A DNA stretch of 64,000 nucleotides, from positions 4,529,009 through 4,593,008 of the forward strand of contig CM040444.1 of the NCBI GenBank assembly GCA_022749755.1, read 5' to 3'. The notes beneath the pieces were generated by a model. It was not told the origin of the DNA and made no database searches. It saw nothing but the letters and a program-made list of their open reading frames with translations. Source of the DNA: Azadirachta indica. Taxonomy: Eukaryota; Streptophyta; Magnoliopsida; Sapindales; Meliaceae. Position 1 is the stretch's first letter, and each line of letters begins with the position of its first letter. Below are positions 24,396 to 36,999 of this stretch, piece by piece. Made by a program: the position numbers and the translations under genes.

Positions 24396-24710
24396 CATTT
24401 CAAGCTTTTTTCTTTTAAAATCATATTATCATAGTTAACGTAATATTATTTTTCTTCTACTGAGTTAAGTATCTAGTTTCACTAAATACAAATTTAATGC
24501 AAATAGATAAAAATAACTGTTAAATTCAGTTCTTAATTTAATTTTTCAAACTTTAACATTTTTTTAATTGTTCGATTCATTTTATGATTATAACTCTAAC
24601 TAAATGATCATTTTCTTTGTTATTTTTGTTGTTAGTGCTGGCCTGATCTGCTGAAGTGAAGAAGTCCAGCAACAGAAAAAACTCAGAGATCTGATTTCTT
24701 ATCTTATTAA

Positions 24711-25663
24711 ACTGAACTGGATTAATAATTAAACAAAAAAGAATATTAATAAAATGACCAACATTTGTTTTAATAATAATTTGTTAATTAATATAAAAGC
24801 GTGCTTGGGATATTGTCTAACACTATTAATTTATTGGTATTGGTACAAATTGAATTAATTATACCGAATTATGAATATTGTTGTTCTATTTTTTTATGTT
24901 AATTATAATATACTGGATAGAATAAAATTATTTATTACAAGTCTATCAATAATAAAAACTCGTTTGAGAGTGTGTGTGTGTATATATATTAGCAGTTCTC
25001 TCATTTAGCAGTGTTTAAAAAGTAGTTAGCATTTAATTATCAACTATAAAAAAAAAGACATTTTAATTGAGTTTTAAAAGTTAAATTAAATGTTTATAAA
25101 AAGAGTAATGGTATTAACAGATCCCTAAAATATATATTTTAAATATTTTTTTCAAATTAACCATTATATAAAATTAAATATAAATACAATAAATATTAAT
25201 ATATTAGTGATTTTTTTATATTTTTATACTTTTAATAAAAATAAAATAAATATTTAACAATAAGAATATTTTATTTTATAAATATCTTAAAAATAATTAT
25301 TATTTTGTTGTCATAAGTGTTTTAAAACAAAATCAAATAACTAAAATTGTCATTAAAATAACTGCAACTTTAACCTCTAAAAAATATTGCTACATTACTA
25401 CTGCCCTGTTTCTCTAGTTTTTTGGGTAACATATCATTCATAAATAATGAATAAAAATAGAGGTGTTGCTAAATAGGCCAAGTAAATGAACATGAAACTA
25501 GGGTTTTTTTTTCCCTCCCTTTTAATATTCCAAAGAAATCGTAAACCTAGCAAGACATTTCAATAAAATGTAAAGGAATTTATACAACGTAAAAACATTA
25601 TGAGTATTATTTTCTTTCTTCCATTAAGGATTTTCTCTTTAACTCTTGTTAAAGAAAATTAAA
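24711..25663 (+). other. D-E intergenic DNA and gene E promoter
   Basis: 24720-24960 and 25420-25510 match the DNA after gene E. 25520-25663 matches the proximal promoters of A and D. A short GT/TA repeat lies at 24969-24988. No other gene is seen. Confidence 0.55.
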
Positions 25664-26648
25664 ATGGATTATTTCAGCCTCGGCTGCTTCCAGCTGAGTG
25701 TAAATTATGTTTCTGCTATTTGTCTTTGAGTACTTCTATTACATAAAAATAATAAATTTTATTTTATTTTATTTTTTCTTTTATGAATTCATCTGATCAT
25801 GAGAATAAGTTGAACAAAGAAGAAGATCAAGAGAAGAAAAGTGCTAAGCAATTAGTAAAATTTTATTTATGTACGTACCCGCATAATTTTTTTATTATTT
25901 TCCCATCAATTTTATTATACTGATTGAAGCATGAATCATACTTGGATTATGAGAAGGCTGTTGGCAGAACTTTGAAGGAGAATGTTTTGGCTCTGGGAAT
26001 GGCGAAGATAAAAAGAGAAAGGAAGCATGCAAAACCAGAGGTATATATCAATTATTGGTAAAATCTTACTAATAAAATTACTTACTTTTTCTTGTCTGAG
26101 TATCATCTTCAGCTCTTATTTATACTTGGATTTTTATTAATTTTTAATTTTATTTTTTATTGTTTAGTGGGATTTGCTTACCTAACTTACATTTCGAGTT
26201 TTTTATCATATTATTATAGTTAACATGGTATTATTTTTCTTCTATTGAGTTAAAATACAAACTTTCTCATATATATTTATATGAGAAGGATCAATGAGCT
26301 CTAAAAATTATACATATTTTACATTATTTATAAACTGTTAAATTTATGTATTTTTAATTGTTGAGATTGAATATAATATGTGTATTAATTATATGGTGCA
26401 TTAATTATACATATCAAATTTAATCTCAACTATATATATATATATATGTTTTGATAAAATAAATGTTAATTTTGGTTCGTAATTTTATTTAGTAAATTTT
26501 AACATTTTTTTTTTGTTGAATTCATTTGTGATTATAACTCTAAATAACATGATGTTTTTCCTTACTATCATTGTTGTTGTAAGGCCTGGCCCTGCAGCAC
26601 AAAAAGGAGGTGAAGAAGTCCATGCAAGAGAAAAACTCAGATATCTGA
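25664..26648 (+). CDS. micro-exon gene E, MDY type, probably expressed with a shortened exon 2
   Basis: Four phase-0 exons predict 74 residues. Exon 1 (25664-25699) encodes MDYFSLGCFQLS, then GTAAAT. The exon 2 acceptor that is TATAG|AAA in copy A reads TATGAATTC here, so AG is lost; the next AG (CATGAG) would give exon 2 at 25804-25854 encoding NKLNKEEDQEKKSAKQL, still in phase. Exon 3 (25954-26040) encodes 29 residues beginning KAVGRTLKENVLALGMAKIK and ending RKHAKPE; its acceptor, TTATGAG, lacks a good pyrimidine tract. Exon 4 (26598-26648, after CCCTGCAG) encodes HKKEVKKSMQEKNSDI and stop. The reading frame holds across all junctions. Skipping exon 2 or 3 would also keep the frame. Function unknown; N-terminal Cys8 could be modified. 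The weak acceptors make this model less certain than those of C or H. Confidence 0.45.
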
Positions 26649-27734
26649 TTTATTTTCTTATCAAATTGAACTTGATTAATAGTTAGAAAGAAGAAAGAAC
26701 TGGATTATACAGAATTGTTTATGTCTATACTCCATAGTAAATTAAGAAATAATAAAATATGAATTAGAAAGAAATATTTTATACAGTTTCCAACTTTTGT
26801 TTTAATATATTTATTAATTAATAAAAAAAGTGTGTTTGGTGTATCATATATAAAATATTAACTTTTTGTACCGGTATAAATTGAATTATTTCCACTGAAT
26901 TATGAATATAGTATTATTCTATGTGTTTTTGTGTTAATCATGGCGTGCTAGGTAAAATAAAATTACAAAAATATAGTTGGCTCTAAGAGAATAGTAAACA
27001 ATGAGAGAAACGCGAAAAAAGGGCTTTTGTGATTCGATAATAGCTAGACTTATTAGATCAAAATTTGAATTTGATTTGTGGTTTAATACCAAGAATCTCC
27101 TGGGTGATTGTACCCATTCATGAATAATACATACAGTAAAGGTGTTGTTCAGTAGGCCAGGCCATTATAACATGAAGATAGAGTGCTTTTTTTTTTTTAA
27201 TAAATATTTTGGGCTTAACACACAGTTTAAGCAAGAAAATTTACCGGCTCAATATATGGATGGGTATAAAATACGGATAATTAATTAAAATATTTCAATA
27301 TAATTTAAAAATAAACTAATAATAATAATATATGCTAATTAAAAGTCATGATATTTTGATAATCTTAATTAATTACCATTTTAAAAAAACTTAAAAATTC
27401 ATACTAAGAAAAATCCAAATTTATTCAACTACAAATTCAAAATACTTACATTAGATGTACATTTTAAAAATTAGACATATCGCAAACATAATAAAAAACA
27501 CTAATGTGCTTGAATTTTGTAGATTTATTTGATATAACACTACACGTTAATCTACCTCTATGTAAAAATAGGTTGAAGTTACGTGTCTCTTACAAAAGAT
27601 ATCCTTTTTAAAAAAGATATTTCCACATGCACAAGTGCAACTTTAATTAAAGTAAAAATATATCATCCATAATTTATAACTTCACTCAATTAATTCCACT
27701 AGCCAAAGGCATCATATACCCAACAAGAATTAGT
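26649..27734. other. 3' flank of gene E, with an AT repeat
   Basis: Non-coding. A (TA)n run lies at about 26432-26448. 26700-27180 is shared with the flank of D, and 27460-27730 with that of A. An AATTAATTA-rich stretch at 27280-27440 is not in A. Confidence 0.5.
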
Positions 27735-28650
27735 TCGTTTGGTATTGCTAATTAACACTACAAAAATACTTATCGAAGTGTTTGATAATTTTAACTAAAA
27801 GTATTTGTCTATAGTAGTTAGCATGCTTTTTGAATTAGCACCTAGTGAGGTGCTTTATTGAAAGTAGCACTTAAAGTGCATAAGCGAGTACCACTCCAAT
27901 TTTAATAAAAATAATGTGATTGCCAATATACCCTTAATAAACTTTCAAAATTTCAATCAATTTTAATGAAAATTTTATCATTCCCAACATGCTTCTAACT
28001 AACTTTAAGAATTTCAATCCTTATCATATTTTGTTATATTTCTCTTTTAATTGAATATTTTATTTTTTGATTATTCAATTTACAATTATTTTTATGACAA
28101 ATTTATTTACTTGATTTTTTTAATAGTAATCATGACAAATAAAACAGTAATTATTTTTAGAGATTATTTATAAAATGAAAAATATTATTATTACATAATT
28201 ATTATTTTATTATTAGTGTATTTATTATTATTATTAAAAAATATTAAATATAAATATATGACTAACACATGGATATTTATTATTTCTTTATTAGAAAACT
28301 CATAGATAATAGTTAATTTACAAAGTATAGAATGTCAATTTATTTTTATAAATTTTATTTTATTTTTTAAAATTATTTATTTTTATTAAAAAAATACTAA
28401 TGCATAGTTATTAACTTATATATTACTTAATTGAAAAAAATATTATAATATTTATTTTAGTAATTTGTTAAAACTAAAATGCTTTTTTATTATAAATTCA
28501 AACACCTAATTTAACACCAAAAAATAATATAAATACTTTGGATAACCGTTAGATAAATCGTAACTAGTTTTCTAAAAACTGCTCAAAAATGTTAAAAAGT
28601 ATAAATGCTAAGTATATTATCACTTTCACTCACAAATGAACCCTTAATTT
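27735..28650. mobile_element. hAT-like MITE in the promoter region of copy F
   Basis: The homologous B flank runs from AACAAGAATTAATTTCATGG (5428) without a break, while in F about 900 bases intervene between AAGAATTAG and TTAATGGAATATAC. The ends are GTTCGTTTGGTATTGCT on the left and, complemented, GGGTTCATTTGTGAGTG on the right: an imperfect inverted end of the style common in hAT MITEs. The interior is AT-rich and non-coding. Confidence 0.6.
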
Positions 28651-28831
28651 AATGGAATATACAAATGCGAGGAATGCATAAAACATAAGCATTCTTTAAT
28701 TAATTATTCGATTAATTCACCTGAAAGTATTCTTAATAATGTATATTAAAATTATTCTAGCTAGCAAGCTCCTTCATCCCCTCCATTATACAACCTCTTT
28801 CTTCTCTTCGCTCTTGATGAAGAAATTCAAC

Positions 28832-29241
28832 ATGGATTGTATCACATGTTGTTTCAAAACTGTAAGAAATTTCTGTAATTATTCTTTTTGAGTACTTCCA
28901 TTGTATGCAAGTTATTTAAATTACTCATAAAATTTTTCCTTGTTTGTGTAGAAATCAGCTGAGAATGATGAATTGCAAGATAAGCAAAATTCTAATAGAA
29001 GGATAATTTTTTTTTGGGTGCAAATTAATTATTAGTTGTTCTTATATCGATTGAAGTCTTAAATAACTAATTGTATTTATTTATTTTTCCTTTTTGTGTT
29101 CTTCAGTTTCTATTAATTTTATTGTTTTCTCAATGGCTTTAACATTATGATATATCATAGGGTCGTGATAGAAGTCGACGTTCATCACTTCGTTATGGGG
29201 GGCACCACCTTCAGCTGCGGATATGAAGGTATTGTTTTGAC

Positions 29242-29275
<34 letters not shown>

Positions 29276-30148
29276 ACACCCTTATGTGATATTTAAAAAA
29301 AATTATTTTTATATTTAAAAATAGAAATAAAAATAAATATGTTTGGAATTGGTTGCATGCTTTGTACACTTTGTTTTAAAAAATAAAAGGTATTTCTTTT
29401 TAAATTTTAACTAAAAGTGAAAAAATAATTTTTTTTGTTGTTTTCGACCATTTTTAAGAATTTCATTTTTTTAAATTAATTACTATTTTATTAAAACAAC
29501 TAGTTTATCAATTTTTGTAAATAATATTAAACTCATTCTTTTTTATTTTAAAAGTTTAATTTTAACAAATACTTATAAATATATTTTCTGTTTTTAAAAA
29601 TATTATTCATATAATTTTAAATATACCATTTAAAATTGTTATTAAATAATTATTTATTTTTCCCCTTATTTCAATATTAATTAACTTCATTTGATATATG
29701 TTTCTGGATTTTCAATAAACTTAGTTTTTTCTAGATAACAACATCCAGGTCTCTAAAACTTTAACTTTTCATAAGAAAGATATAAAAATATAATTTTTTT
29801 ATTTATAGCAAATAAGTCCCTAACTTCTATTAAAGTACCGAAATTAAATTTGACCATCACAACTGTACAATATATAGCTTATCATTTAACTCAATCATTC
29901 TAATGGACATTACAAACCCATTTTTTACTAATAGTGAAATTATATTTTAATTTGTAAAAACATAAAGTTTTAGAGATCTAAATAACCTATTAATGATCTT
30001 ATATAAATTTTACATGCATTACTCTATAATATAAAATAACAAGTTTCTTGTGTTTTTCATTTCTTTTGCCGTTGCCATTATCGTCGTTGTCGCTTACAAA
30101 AAGATAGCGGAGAAGGAATTCAAGAAAATGGAAAAAAAGAATAAATAG
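28832..30148 (+). pseudogene. micro-exon gene F, MDC type, donor-site mutant
   Basis: This is the paralogue of gene B in the second block. Exon 1 (28832-28861) encodes MDCITCCFKT, then GTAAGA. Exon 2 (28952-29002) encodes KSAENDELQDKQNSNRR, but its donor reads AT (AGAAGG|ATAATT) where B has GT. Read-through would add ten residues, ending INY and a stop. Exon 3 (29161-29228, after CATAG) is two bases longer than in B and carries a TGA in the expected frame, near its end. The last exon (30104-30148) encodes IAEKEFKKMEKKNK and stop, after the same ACAAAAAG acceptor as B. Intact ends with a broken middle suggest recent decay or an altered splice form. The CxxCC N-terminus is the most Cys-rich of the array. 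Confidence 0.6.
29251..29272. repeat. (AT)n microsatellite in an intron of copy F
   Basis: An uninterrupted AT run lies just after exon 3; copy B lacks it at the matching place. Confidence 0.9.
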
Positions 30149-32700
30149 GAGATGCATATAAGATGATAAGATCAGTGAGCTTCAAAAATAAGCTTATAAA
30201 TAAGTACCTCTAGCTTGAAATGGAAGAAATCAAAATTGTTCATAAATTTTAAATGTTAATGAAAGTACTTGTATATATTCTTTCCAAATATGTTATTATT
30301 TATATTTTGTGTGAATTTGTCTATGTTATTCACTTTTCTTAACATTTGTCTCAAAACTTTTCATTTAGATGGCTTGGAAAATTATATTGTATCAAATCAT
30401 TGAACATATCATTTAATGCTTCAAATAATAATTCTACATGAGTTTATAGGTCAATTAAATTCAAAAATTTAAGCTATATTTTGCAAAGAATTATATTACC
30501 AATTTTTTTAATTTTAATATTAGACAATAATTAAACTAATTTCTTCAAATTTTAGTATAAGTCAGATTTCATAAATCTCCGACTTATTTTATCTCGAAAA
30601 AAATTATACTAATTAAACCAATTGATATGTTTAATAATATTACTTAATGAACAGGATATCAATAATAGGTTCTTAAGTTCTAGCAGAGCAATAAATAAAA
30701 AAAATACTGGATTATTTATAACAAGTAGATTCTTGGATGTTAAGTGACCTCTGTGACACTAAAAAATATTAAATCACTAAATCAGAGACCAATTTGTTAA
30801 AATTACAAAAGTGTATTCGTAGTTTTTGCAAAACTCAAAGATTAATTTATTATTGTCCCCCGAATTAATTTTAATGAGAACTCAATGCCACATCAAAGTA
30901 TGTTTCTAGTTAAATTAACTAACAACCTCAATAATGTTACTCAATTGATTCTAGTAGAAATTGAGTAATACATACACATGCACAAATATGCACCCTAATT
31001 TGTATTGAAACTAATCAGATGAATTAACATAAACTAACTAGATTTTGAAGATTTCAATGTACATGAATTTGATCAAACTGTTCTCTAATCTTGCTGTAAA
31101 ACTGGAATTCAATCTCCAGATCTCTCGTAACTGTAAAAATGGAATTTGATCACAAAACCTCTTGAACAAATTGATATAATTAGTACCCACAAGATATAAT
31201 TAGTACCCACAAGAGGATTGCTTAGTTAGTTCAATACATATCAATTATTTATCTTATAGAGTGATAGTTAGGTTCCGTTGTTTGTTATATCTTAATTTAA
31301 AATTTTGAGACAAATTCTTAACATTTCATCTAGTTTAGCTTCGTATATAATAATTTAATGCTATTAATTCAATCTTTCACATCATAATACTCACTTTTTC
31401 ACAACTTGAGTTTAAGAATTCAATCCTCATTATATATAAGGAACAGATTTTCACATATAATTAACTTGACCCTCGTTAAATGGGGTAGAATCGTGGACTA
31501 GGCTAGTTCATGTCATTAAGACAGTGATTACTTAATTTTAAATTTTCTAAGTAAAGATGATAATATTATTTTTAAATGATTTTATTCTATTTTTTTTAAA
31601 CCAAAAGTAATAAAAATTATTTAACTAGATTTTTTTCTTTTATAAGTAGAATAGTTGACAACACTTTTATTATTTTGTTATTAATGGTAACTTTGTATTA
31701 TTTTAGGTAGAGTATTTTTTTTAAGTATATTTTATGAGAAGAATGAAGTAAATATTTAATAAGAAAAATGAGAGTATTTTAGACAATTAACACTTTAAAA
31801 ATATTAAAAAACTTCATGTCTAACTAGACATAAATAAAAAACAAGACATGTTATCTAATTACTCATTATAAATAAAATAATTTTCTCAAGAATTTCATTT
31901 AATAAAAGTAGTAATTTTTTTGAGTTAGGGAATTTTCATTTTTTTTTAAAATTTTAAGAGGTACATATATGTGTCATAATTTAAAGCATATGAAGTAAAG
32001 TGAATTTAAGAGTTTGAACATGTAGATTTGAGGGACTATGTGACACGTTTTGAAATTATTCGGACAACCATTGAAATGAGCTAAACTTTAAGGGACTATA
32101 CAAAATTATTCCTAAATAAAAAGATAATTGCTCAAATAAAAAGATAATTGCTCAAGTTCATATTATCTTGTTTATCCCTTATAATGAGAATCATGGCTGC
32201 CTTTAATTATTGCAAAATATTCTTGGAAAAAGTAATAATTTTGAAAAATATTCTCCAGCATAATATTTTTAAATATTGGAGGAATTTGAGTTATTTTAAG
32301 CTTTAACATTGTATAAAGATTCTGTTATAGTAAAAGGTTAGCTAATTTAGACCTTTCATTTTTTCATTTAAAGGTCAATTATTTCTTAATTTTTCATTAC
32401 GTTAGCTACTATGATGTTTTCATTTGACGATATAAATAGATAAATTTTAACATTTAGCTCAATAAAAAAGAGAAAGTATTTTAATTTTGTTATTATAAAA
32501 AGAATATAAGTTAAACTTGTACTTATTTTCACATTATCTTATCAGAAAATTTTTACTTCTGATTAACTTTTCTTTTTTTAACGAATCTATACATTCTCCA
32601 AAAACATGAAATTTTTTTGGAAAAAAATTTATAGATAATATTATTTAAAGTGTTTTTGTCTTGATTTCTCTAGAAATAATAATGATTGATACATCACAAC
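30149..32700. other. F-G intergenic DNA, duplicate of the B-C interval
   Basis: It aligns with 6921-7640 and 9681-11600. It contains two very short tandem duplications: GATATAATTAGTACCCACAA at about 31173-31215, and AAATAAAAAGATAATTGCTC at about 32114-32153. Neither the 2-kb TIR element nor copia element 1 is present here. Confidence 0.6.
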
Positions 32701-32704
32701 TCTA

Positions 32705-32913
32705 ACCAAATTATTTTGGAATAAAGTAGGCGCTTCTGTGAAAAACATTTCCGTGTGAGGGAAGAGAATAAAGGATGCTTGAAATATAAGCTTGTTATCA
32801 CTTATAAATCTTTAAGTAAAGAATTACAAATTTTAATATTCTCCTTTATCCACTCTGTACATAATAAATTCTTCCTTCCTTCTCTCAATTATCCTTTGTT
32901 CAAGAAATTCAAA
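32705..32913 (+). promoter_or_regulatory. gene G promoter block
   Basis: It is nearly identical to the gene C promoter (TTTTGGAATAAAGTAGG, GTGAGGGAAGAGAATAAAGG, GCTTGAAATATAAGCTTG), with a TCTGTACATAATAAATT TATA-like region about 55 bases before the ATG. Confidence 0.5.
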
Positions 32914-33811
32914 ATGTGCTGGTTGTTTGGAACAGTAAGACTTTCTGCAATTAATTCTGTCTTTCAATTTATTTTTATATTTTATGCAAATTATTTAAAT
33001 AATTTTTTAACCAATAACTGTACTTCTCACCTTTTGTATAGGTTGGTTATTAATGTCAAAATTTTACTTTTAAAATGATAAAAAATTAATTATTTCCTTT
33101 TTGGTTATCAACTTTAGTTCTAAAATTGATTGGTTATTTTGTTTTAAATTATTTTTCATGTTTATACAAAACTGATAGCTACCTTATTGTTTTGTGTTGA
33201 TGATGAAACTCAAAGCCTAAAACTAAAGAAGACGAAGCAATCAAGCAAGAGAAAAATCCTAAGCCAGAGGTATTTTATTTCTTTTTTTGAACAAAAGCAT
33301 AAGTTTTTACTCTTTATTTTTATGTTTATTTGCATTTAATTAAATGGGTGCTTTTGTTTTTATGGTGGTGATGAAATGCTGTAGCCAAGACAAAAGGGAA
33401 AGGAGACAAATTATGAGCCAAAGGTGGTAAAATTTTTCATTAATAATATTTTTTTTATTTAAACCTCATTAATAATTAATATATATATATATCACACACA
33501 CAAATTTGGATTTTTATTGATTAATTATATTATATATTGCTGGTCAGCTAAAGAAAAGACAGACGATTAATGAGAATGAAAAACGTGAAGATGAGCAGCC
33601 ACCTTCAGAAAATTATAAGCCATCGGTGAATATTTATGAATATATAATTTCTTTTTTTTCTTATATTGCCAAATTAATTTTTCTTCTTTTTCGTATTTAT
33701 TTTTTAATGTTAATTTTATGATGGTTGTTGTCGCTGCTGCACAAAATGGGATTGAAGAAGAAACAGAAGGAGGGGAATATTGAGGAGCATGGGAAGCTTG
33801 AAAGTCCATAA
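32914..33811 (+). CDS. micro-exon gene G, paralogue of C
   Basis: Five phase-0 exons predict 82 residues. Exon 1 (32914-32934) encodes MCWLFGT, then GTAAGA. Exon 2 (33216-33269) encodes PKTKEDEAIKQEKNPKPE. Exon 3 (33385-33426) encodes PRQKGKETNYEPKV. Exon 4 (33548-33625) encodes 26 residues, from LKKRQTINENEKREDEQPPS to ENYKPS. Exon 5 uses AG at 33756-33757 (33758-33811), encoding KKQKEGNIEEHGKLESP and stop. At the position of the C acceptor TTGTAG, this copy reads TTGTCG, so the exon is shorter, yet still in frame. Conservation of exon edges, frame and charge pattern between C and G, while the introns diverge, is the best evidence that the family encodes protein. Product: Lys/Glu-rich, disordered, with a Cys/Trp N-terminus. 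Function unknown. Confidence 0.58.
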
Positions 33812-34509
33812 TTTTTTTTTCATATAAATTCATTGATGAAGATGATAGAATGATCATATTTCTTGTATGCATACTAAATGTAAGAGAAAAACTTAGATGA
33901 GTAGACATCAATATACTATTCAATAAATTTTTATTATGTATATGTTTACTTTGATATTATATTAATCAATAAAGAAATATAAAATTTAAAATATACGTAT
34001 GTTTCTATTGAATGATTTTATTTAATTTATAGTATTTAAAATTTTGTCTGAATATAATTATTTTATCTTATTGTTGATGGATTCAAAGTTTGGCAATTTT
34101 AGGTCATATGCTTGAAACATCTTTTATTTATGTGTATTATTGAATGATTATTTTGTCAATAATATATTATAAAAATAAAAAAGATGAACACAGATTTATT
34201 ACCACATTATTTTTCTTACAATGCAAATATATCTAAAAATCATTTTAAACAAGTTATTAAGAACCAAGGAAAATTAAATTGTTGAATCTCTTGAGGGAGA
34301 AAAAAACATAAAGAAATAAAGATATTAAAGTACAATCCATTAAAATTCCAGTCATAGATTATATAACAACATTTATGTGAAACAAATCCATCAAAGTATA
34401 TAATAATAAATTACAACAAACCGTGACAATAAAATAGAATATATTAGAGTTAATAACCACAAATTATAAATTCTAATTTAAGCTAGTATTATCAAAATTA
34501 AACTTTTTT
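33812..34509. other. 3' flank of gene G
   Basis: Aligns with 17830-18500 after gene C. No gene is seen. Confidence 0.55.
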
Positions 34510-36060
34510 ATCAGAATCTTTAACTTACAAGTTTCTAAAATTTGGACTATTGGACTAATTAGTCTCAATAATTTCAAAAATACTCATTAAAATCTCAATT
34601 GATTAAAAAATAATAATCGTACCCTTATCAGTAATATTATTTAACAAAAATAACTATTAAATCTTTTAAAATTTGACAAACTATAATATATTTATCTAAA
34701 ATAAATAAAAAAATTCGTAATATTATTTTCTAACACATTAGTAGTATAATATTTTTTAATACAATTATAAATTTATTTATTTTTATAGATAATTTAAAAA
34801 ATATATTTTATCTATCTATAAATATATTTTATTTAAACATAAAATAATGATACGTATTGTATTATAAATATAATTTTTTATAAATTAATATTTGTTTGTA
34901 CTTTATTTATTTATTCTAATATTTAATTAGTGTTAAATTAATAATCTATTTAAAATAAATAAGTAGAAAAAGGACATGAAAGGTCTTAAGATTTGGCTTA
35001 ATAGACACATAAGTCCCAGTACTTTCAAAAATACTCATTAAAACCCTAATTTATTCTAAAAAGATGATTCTATCCTTACTAGAAACATTTATTTACAAAC
35101 ATTATTATTACATATTTAAAATTTTAGAAAATATAATATATTCACAAAATACTTTCTAAATAGTACATCAATAATATAAAATTTATTAATGTATTATAAA
35201 CTTATATATTTTATAAATAATAAAATTTATTTTATTATATTTTATATATTTTAACTATATATAAATATAAATTATAGAATAATCATAAATATTATATTAT
35301 AGTATATTTCACTTGCAGATTAATATTTATTCATGATTTATTTTATTTATTTTCTAATACTCAATTAATATTGAATTGTTAATATATTGTAAAATAAATA
35401 AATTTATATTTTAGTTATTATAAATTAACAAGTATTATTTTTGGTACTTATAGAATATATATAAACATAATATATAATATATAAGTATTATTAAAAAGTA
35501 TTAACATGATTTATTTTATCATAAATATATTAATAAATATTTTATATTTAATATACTATAAAATACTATTATGATTTATTTTATTAATATATTTTTAATA
35601 AATATATATTATGTTTTATCTAATTTTAATGATTTAATAATAATTTTTGTTAAATAAGTATTGCTAGTAAGGGTATAATTGTCTTTTAAAAATAAATTGG
35701 GACTTTTATGAGTATTTTTAAAATTACTTAAACTTATATATTCATTACGCCAAATTTTAAGGACCGCTATGTGCTTTTCTCTAAATAACTTTACATTTTA
35801 GTTATAGTGTATTAATAAATAATTGTATAAAAAATATTCATACATAAGTATTATCTTATAACACTATCAATATTTTATAAGATAATGCTTATAATTAATC
35901 ATTCTATTTATTTTTATTTAGGAATTTAAAAATAATTTGATAACTACTATTAAATAAGGGGGGTATCACAGTTATTTTCTAGTAAATTGAGACCCTAAAG
36001 ATTGTTTTTGAATTTAGTAAGATTTAATCAGTTAAATAGACTATACCTTAGAAATATGTA
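34510..36060. mobile_element. nested foldback/MITE-like elements in the G flank
   Basis: The interval is absent from the C flank, where the sequence runs on at about 18490-18520. An inner pair of inverted ends (about 34980-35095, with TTAAGATTTGGCTTAATAGAC, and the complement of about 35655-35790) shows long similarity around TTTCAAAAATACTCATTAAA. An outer pair (about 34525-34650 and the complement of 35940-36050) is a more diverged version of the same end. The centre is almost pure A and T. This suggests one element inserted into an older relative. Confidence 0.6.
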
Positions 36061-36847
36061 AATTCTTTTCCCTTTTTACCAACATTACATATATAAATAA
36101 AAATCTTCTATAATTTCAAACGTAAAAATCTATCCTCGAAACTCTCATAGTTGATGAATCTAATGATATTAAAACAAGTGCATTGAACTCTTCATTAAAA
36201 TAATTAATTAACATAAATTATTTTAAAGAATAATACAAAAAAATCAAAAATTATAATTTGTAAGAAATTTAAATTATACTTATTGATAAAAAATATGTCC
36301 ACAAGTATTAAACGCAAATTTAGAAGTTATAATGGAAATAAGAATCAAAAACACATCTCTGTGTCAAATATTTTATACAATAATTATAATTTCACAAATT
36401 TGAACTGTTAAATTTATTCGTTGTAAGAATTCTTGCTAGATTTCAACATATACCTCTCCATCTGACTTTTTATCACGTTTGTTTTTTCCTCCCCTTTTCT
36501 TCTTTTTAAAAGCTTGCTTTATATCAAAGAATTTTCAGGCCCGTGCCTCACATTTTCCACCACATTCGCTTCAACACAATGGAATATTTTAACAAGTTTA
36601 GTACAATGAATGATGAATCATAACTTGTCGTCAACAAGTTTTTAGTATTCGACATTATCATTTATATGTGAATGTATAGCTTTTGGTATTCATTTTATCG
36701 TTGTTAGCATCTGTTGAAAAAAAAAAGCAAATTTGAGCAAAAGAGGAAAGACAACAAGAAGATTGATAACTTCTTAGATTGAAGATCATAATAAAATAAT
36801 TTTAATATTGATGAAGACAACTCAATATCATACGTAGATACTAGAAG
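36061..36847. other. outer flank of block E-F-G
   Basis: 36061-36290 still matches the flank of C (18510-18720). Beyond that no match to the first block is seen and no gene is evident. Confidence 0.45.
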
Positions 36848-36996
36848 GAAAGTTATGTAGTATGAGTTGTATAACAATTAATTGTAAATATTTTATACTT
36901 AGACAAACTGATTTTTATAGCTAATTGCTGGTAGGGCTATTATTTATATGGTATAAGCATTTGGAAATCTCAATAATTTTTTGATCCCTTCTCCCA
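36848..36996 (+). repeat. copia element 2, 5' LTR
   Basis: Matches 42322-42470 (GGAAAGTTATGTAGT, TTGTAAATATTTTATACTT, ATAGCTAATT.GTGG, GGCTATTATTTAT). Approximate right end. Confidence 0.75.
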
Positions 36997-36999
36997 CAA

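Larger units (their letters stand above)
20390..24710 (+). pseudogene. micro-exon gene D, disrupted by transposons
   Basis: 20390-21150 is the A/E-type promoter flank. Where exon 1 should be (about 21150) the homology stops at the edge of an inserted retroelement. Homology to the last intron and last exon of gene E resumes at about 24400. The last exon at 24655-24696 reads GTGAAGAAGTCCAGCAACAG and CTCAGAGATCTGA, against E 26610-26648, but an in-frame stop (AAG TGA) precedes it and exons 1-3 are missing. The downstream flank 24710-25500 then matches that of E (26700-27180). Confidence 0.65.

Noticed and set aside
33567..33923. 118-codon minus-strand ORF over the end of gene G
   Set aside because: It is antisense to exons 4 and 5 of G, whose sense frame is conserved with C; the peptide is low-complexity with no family features.
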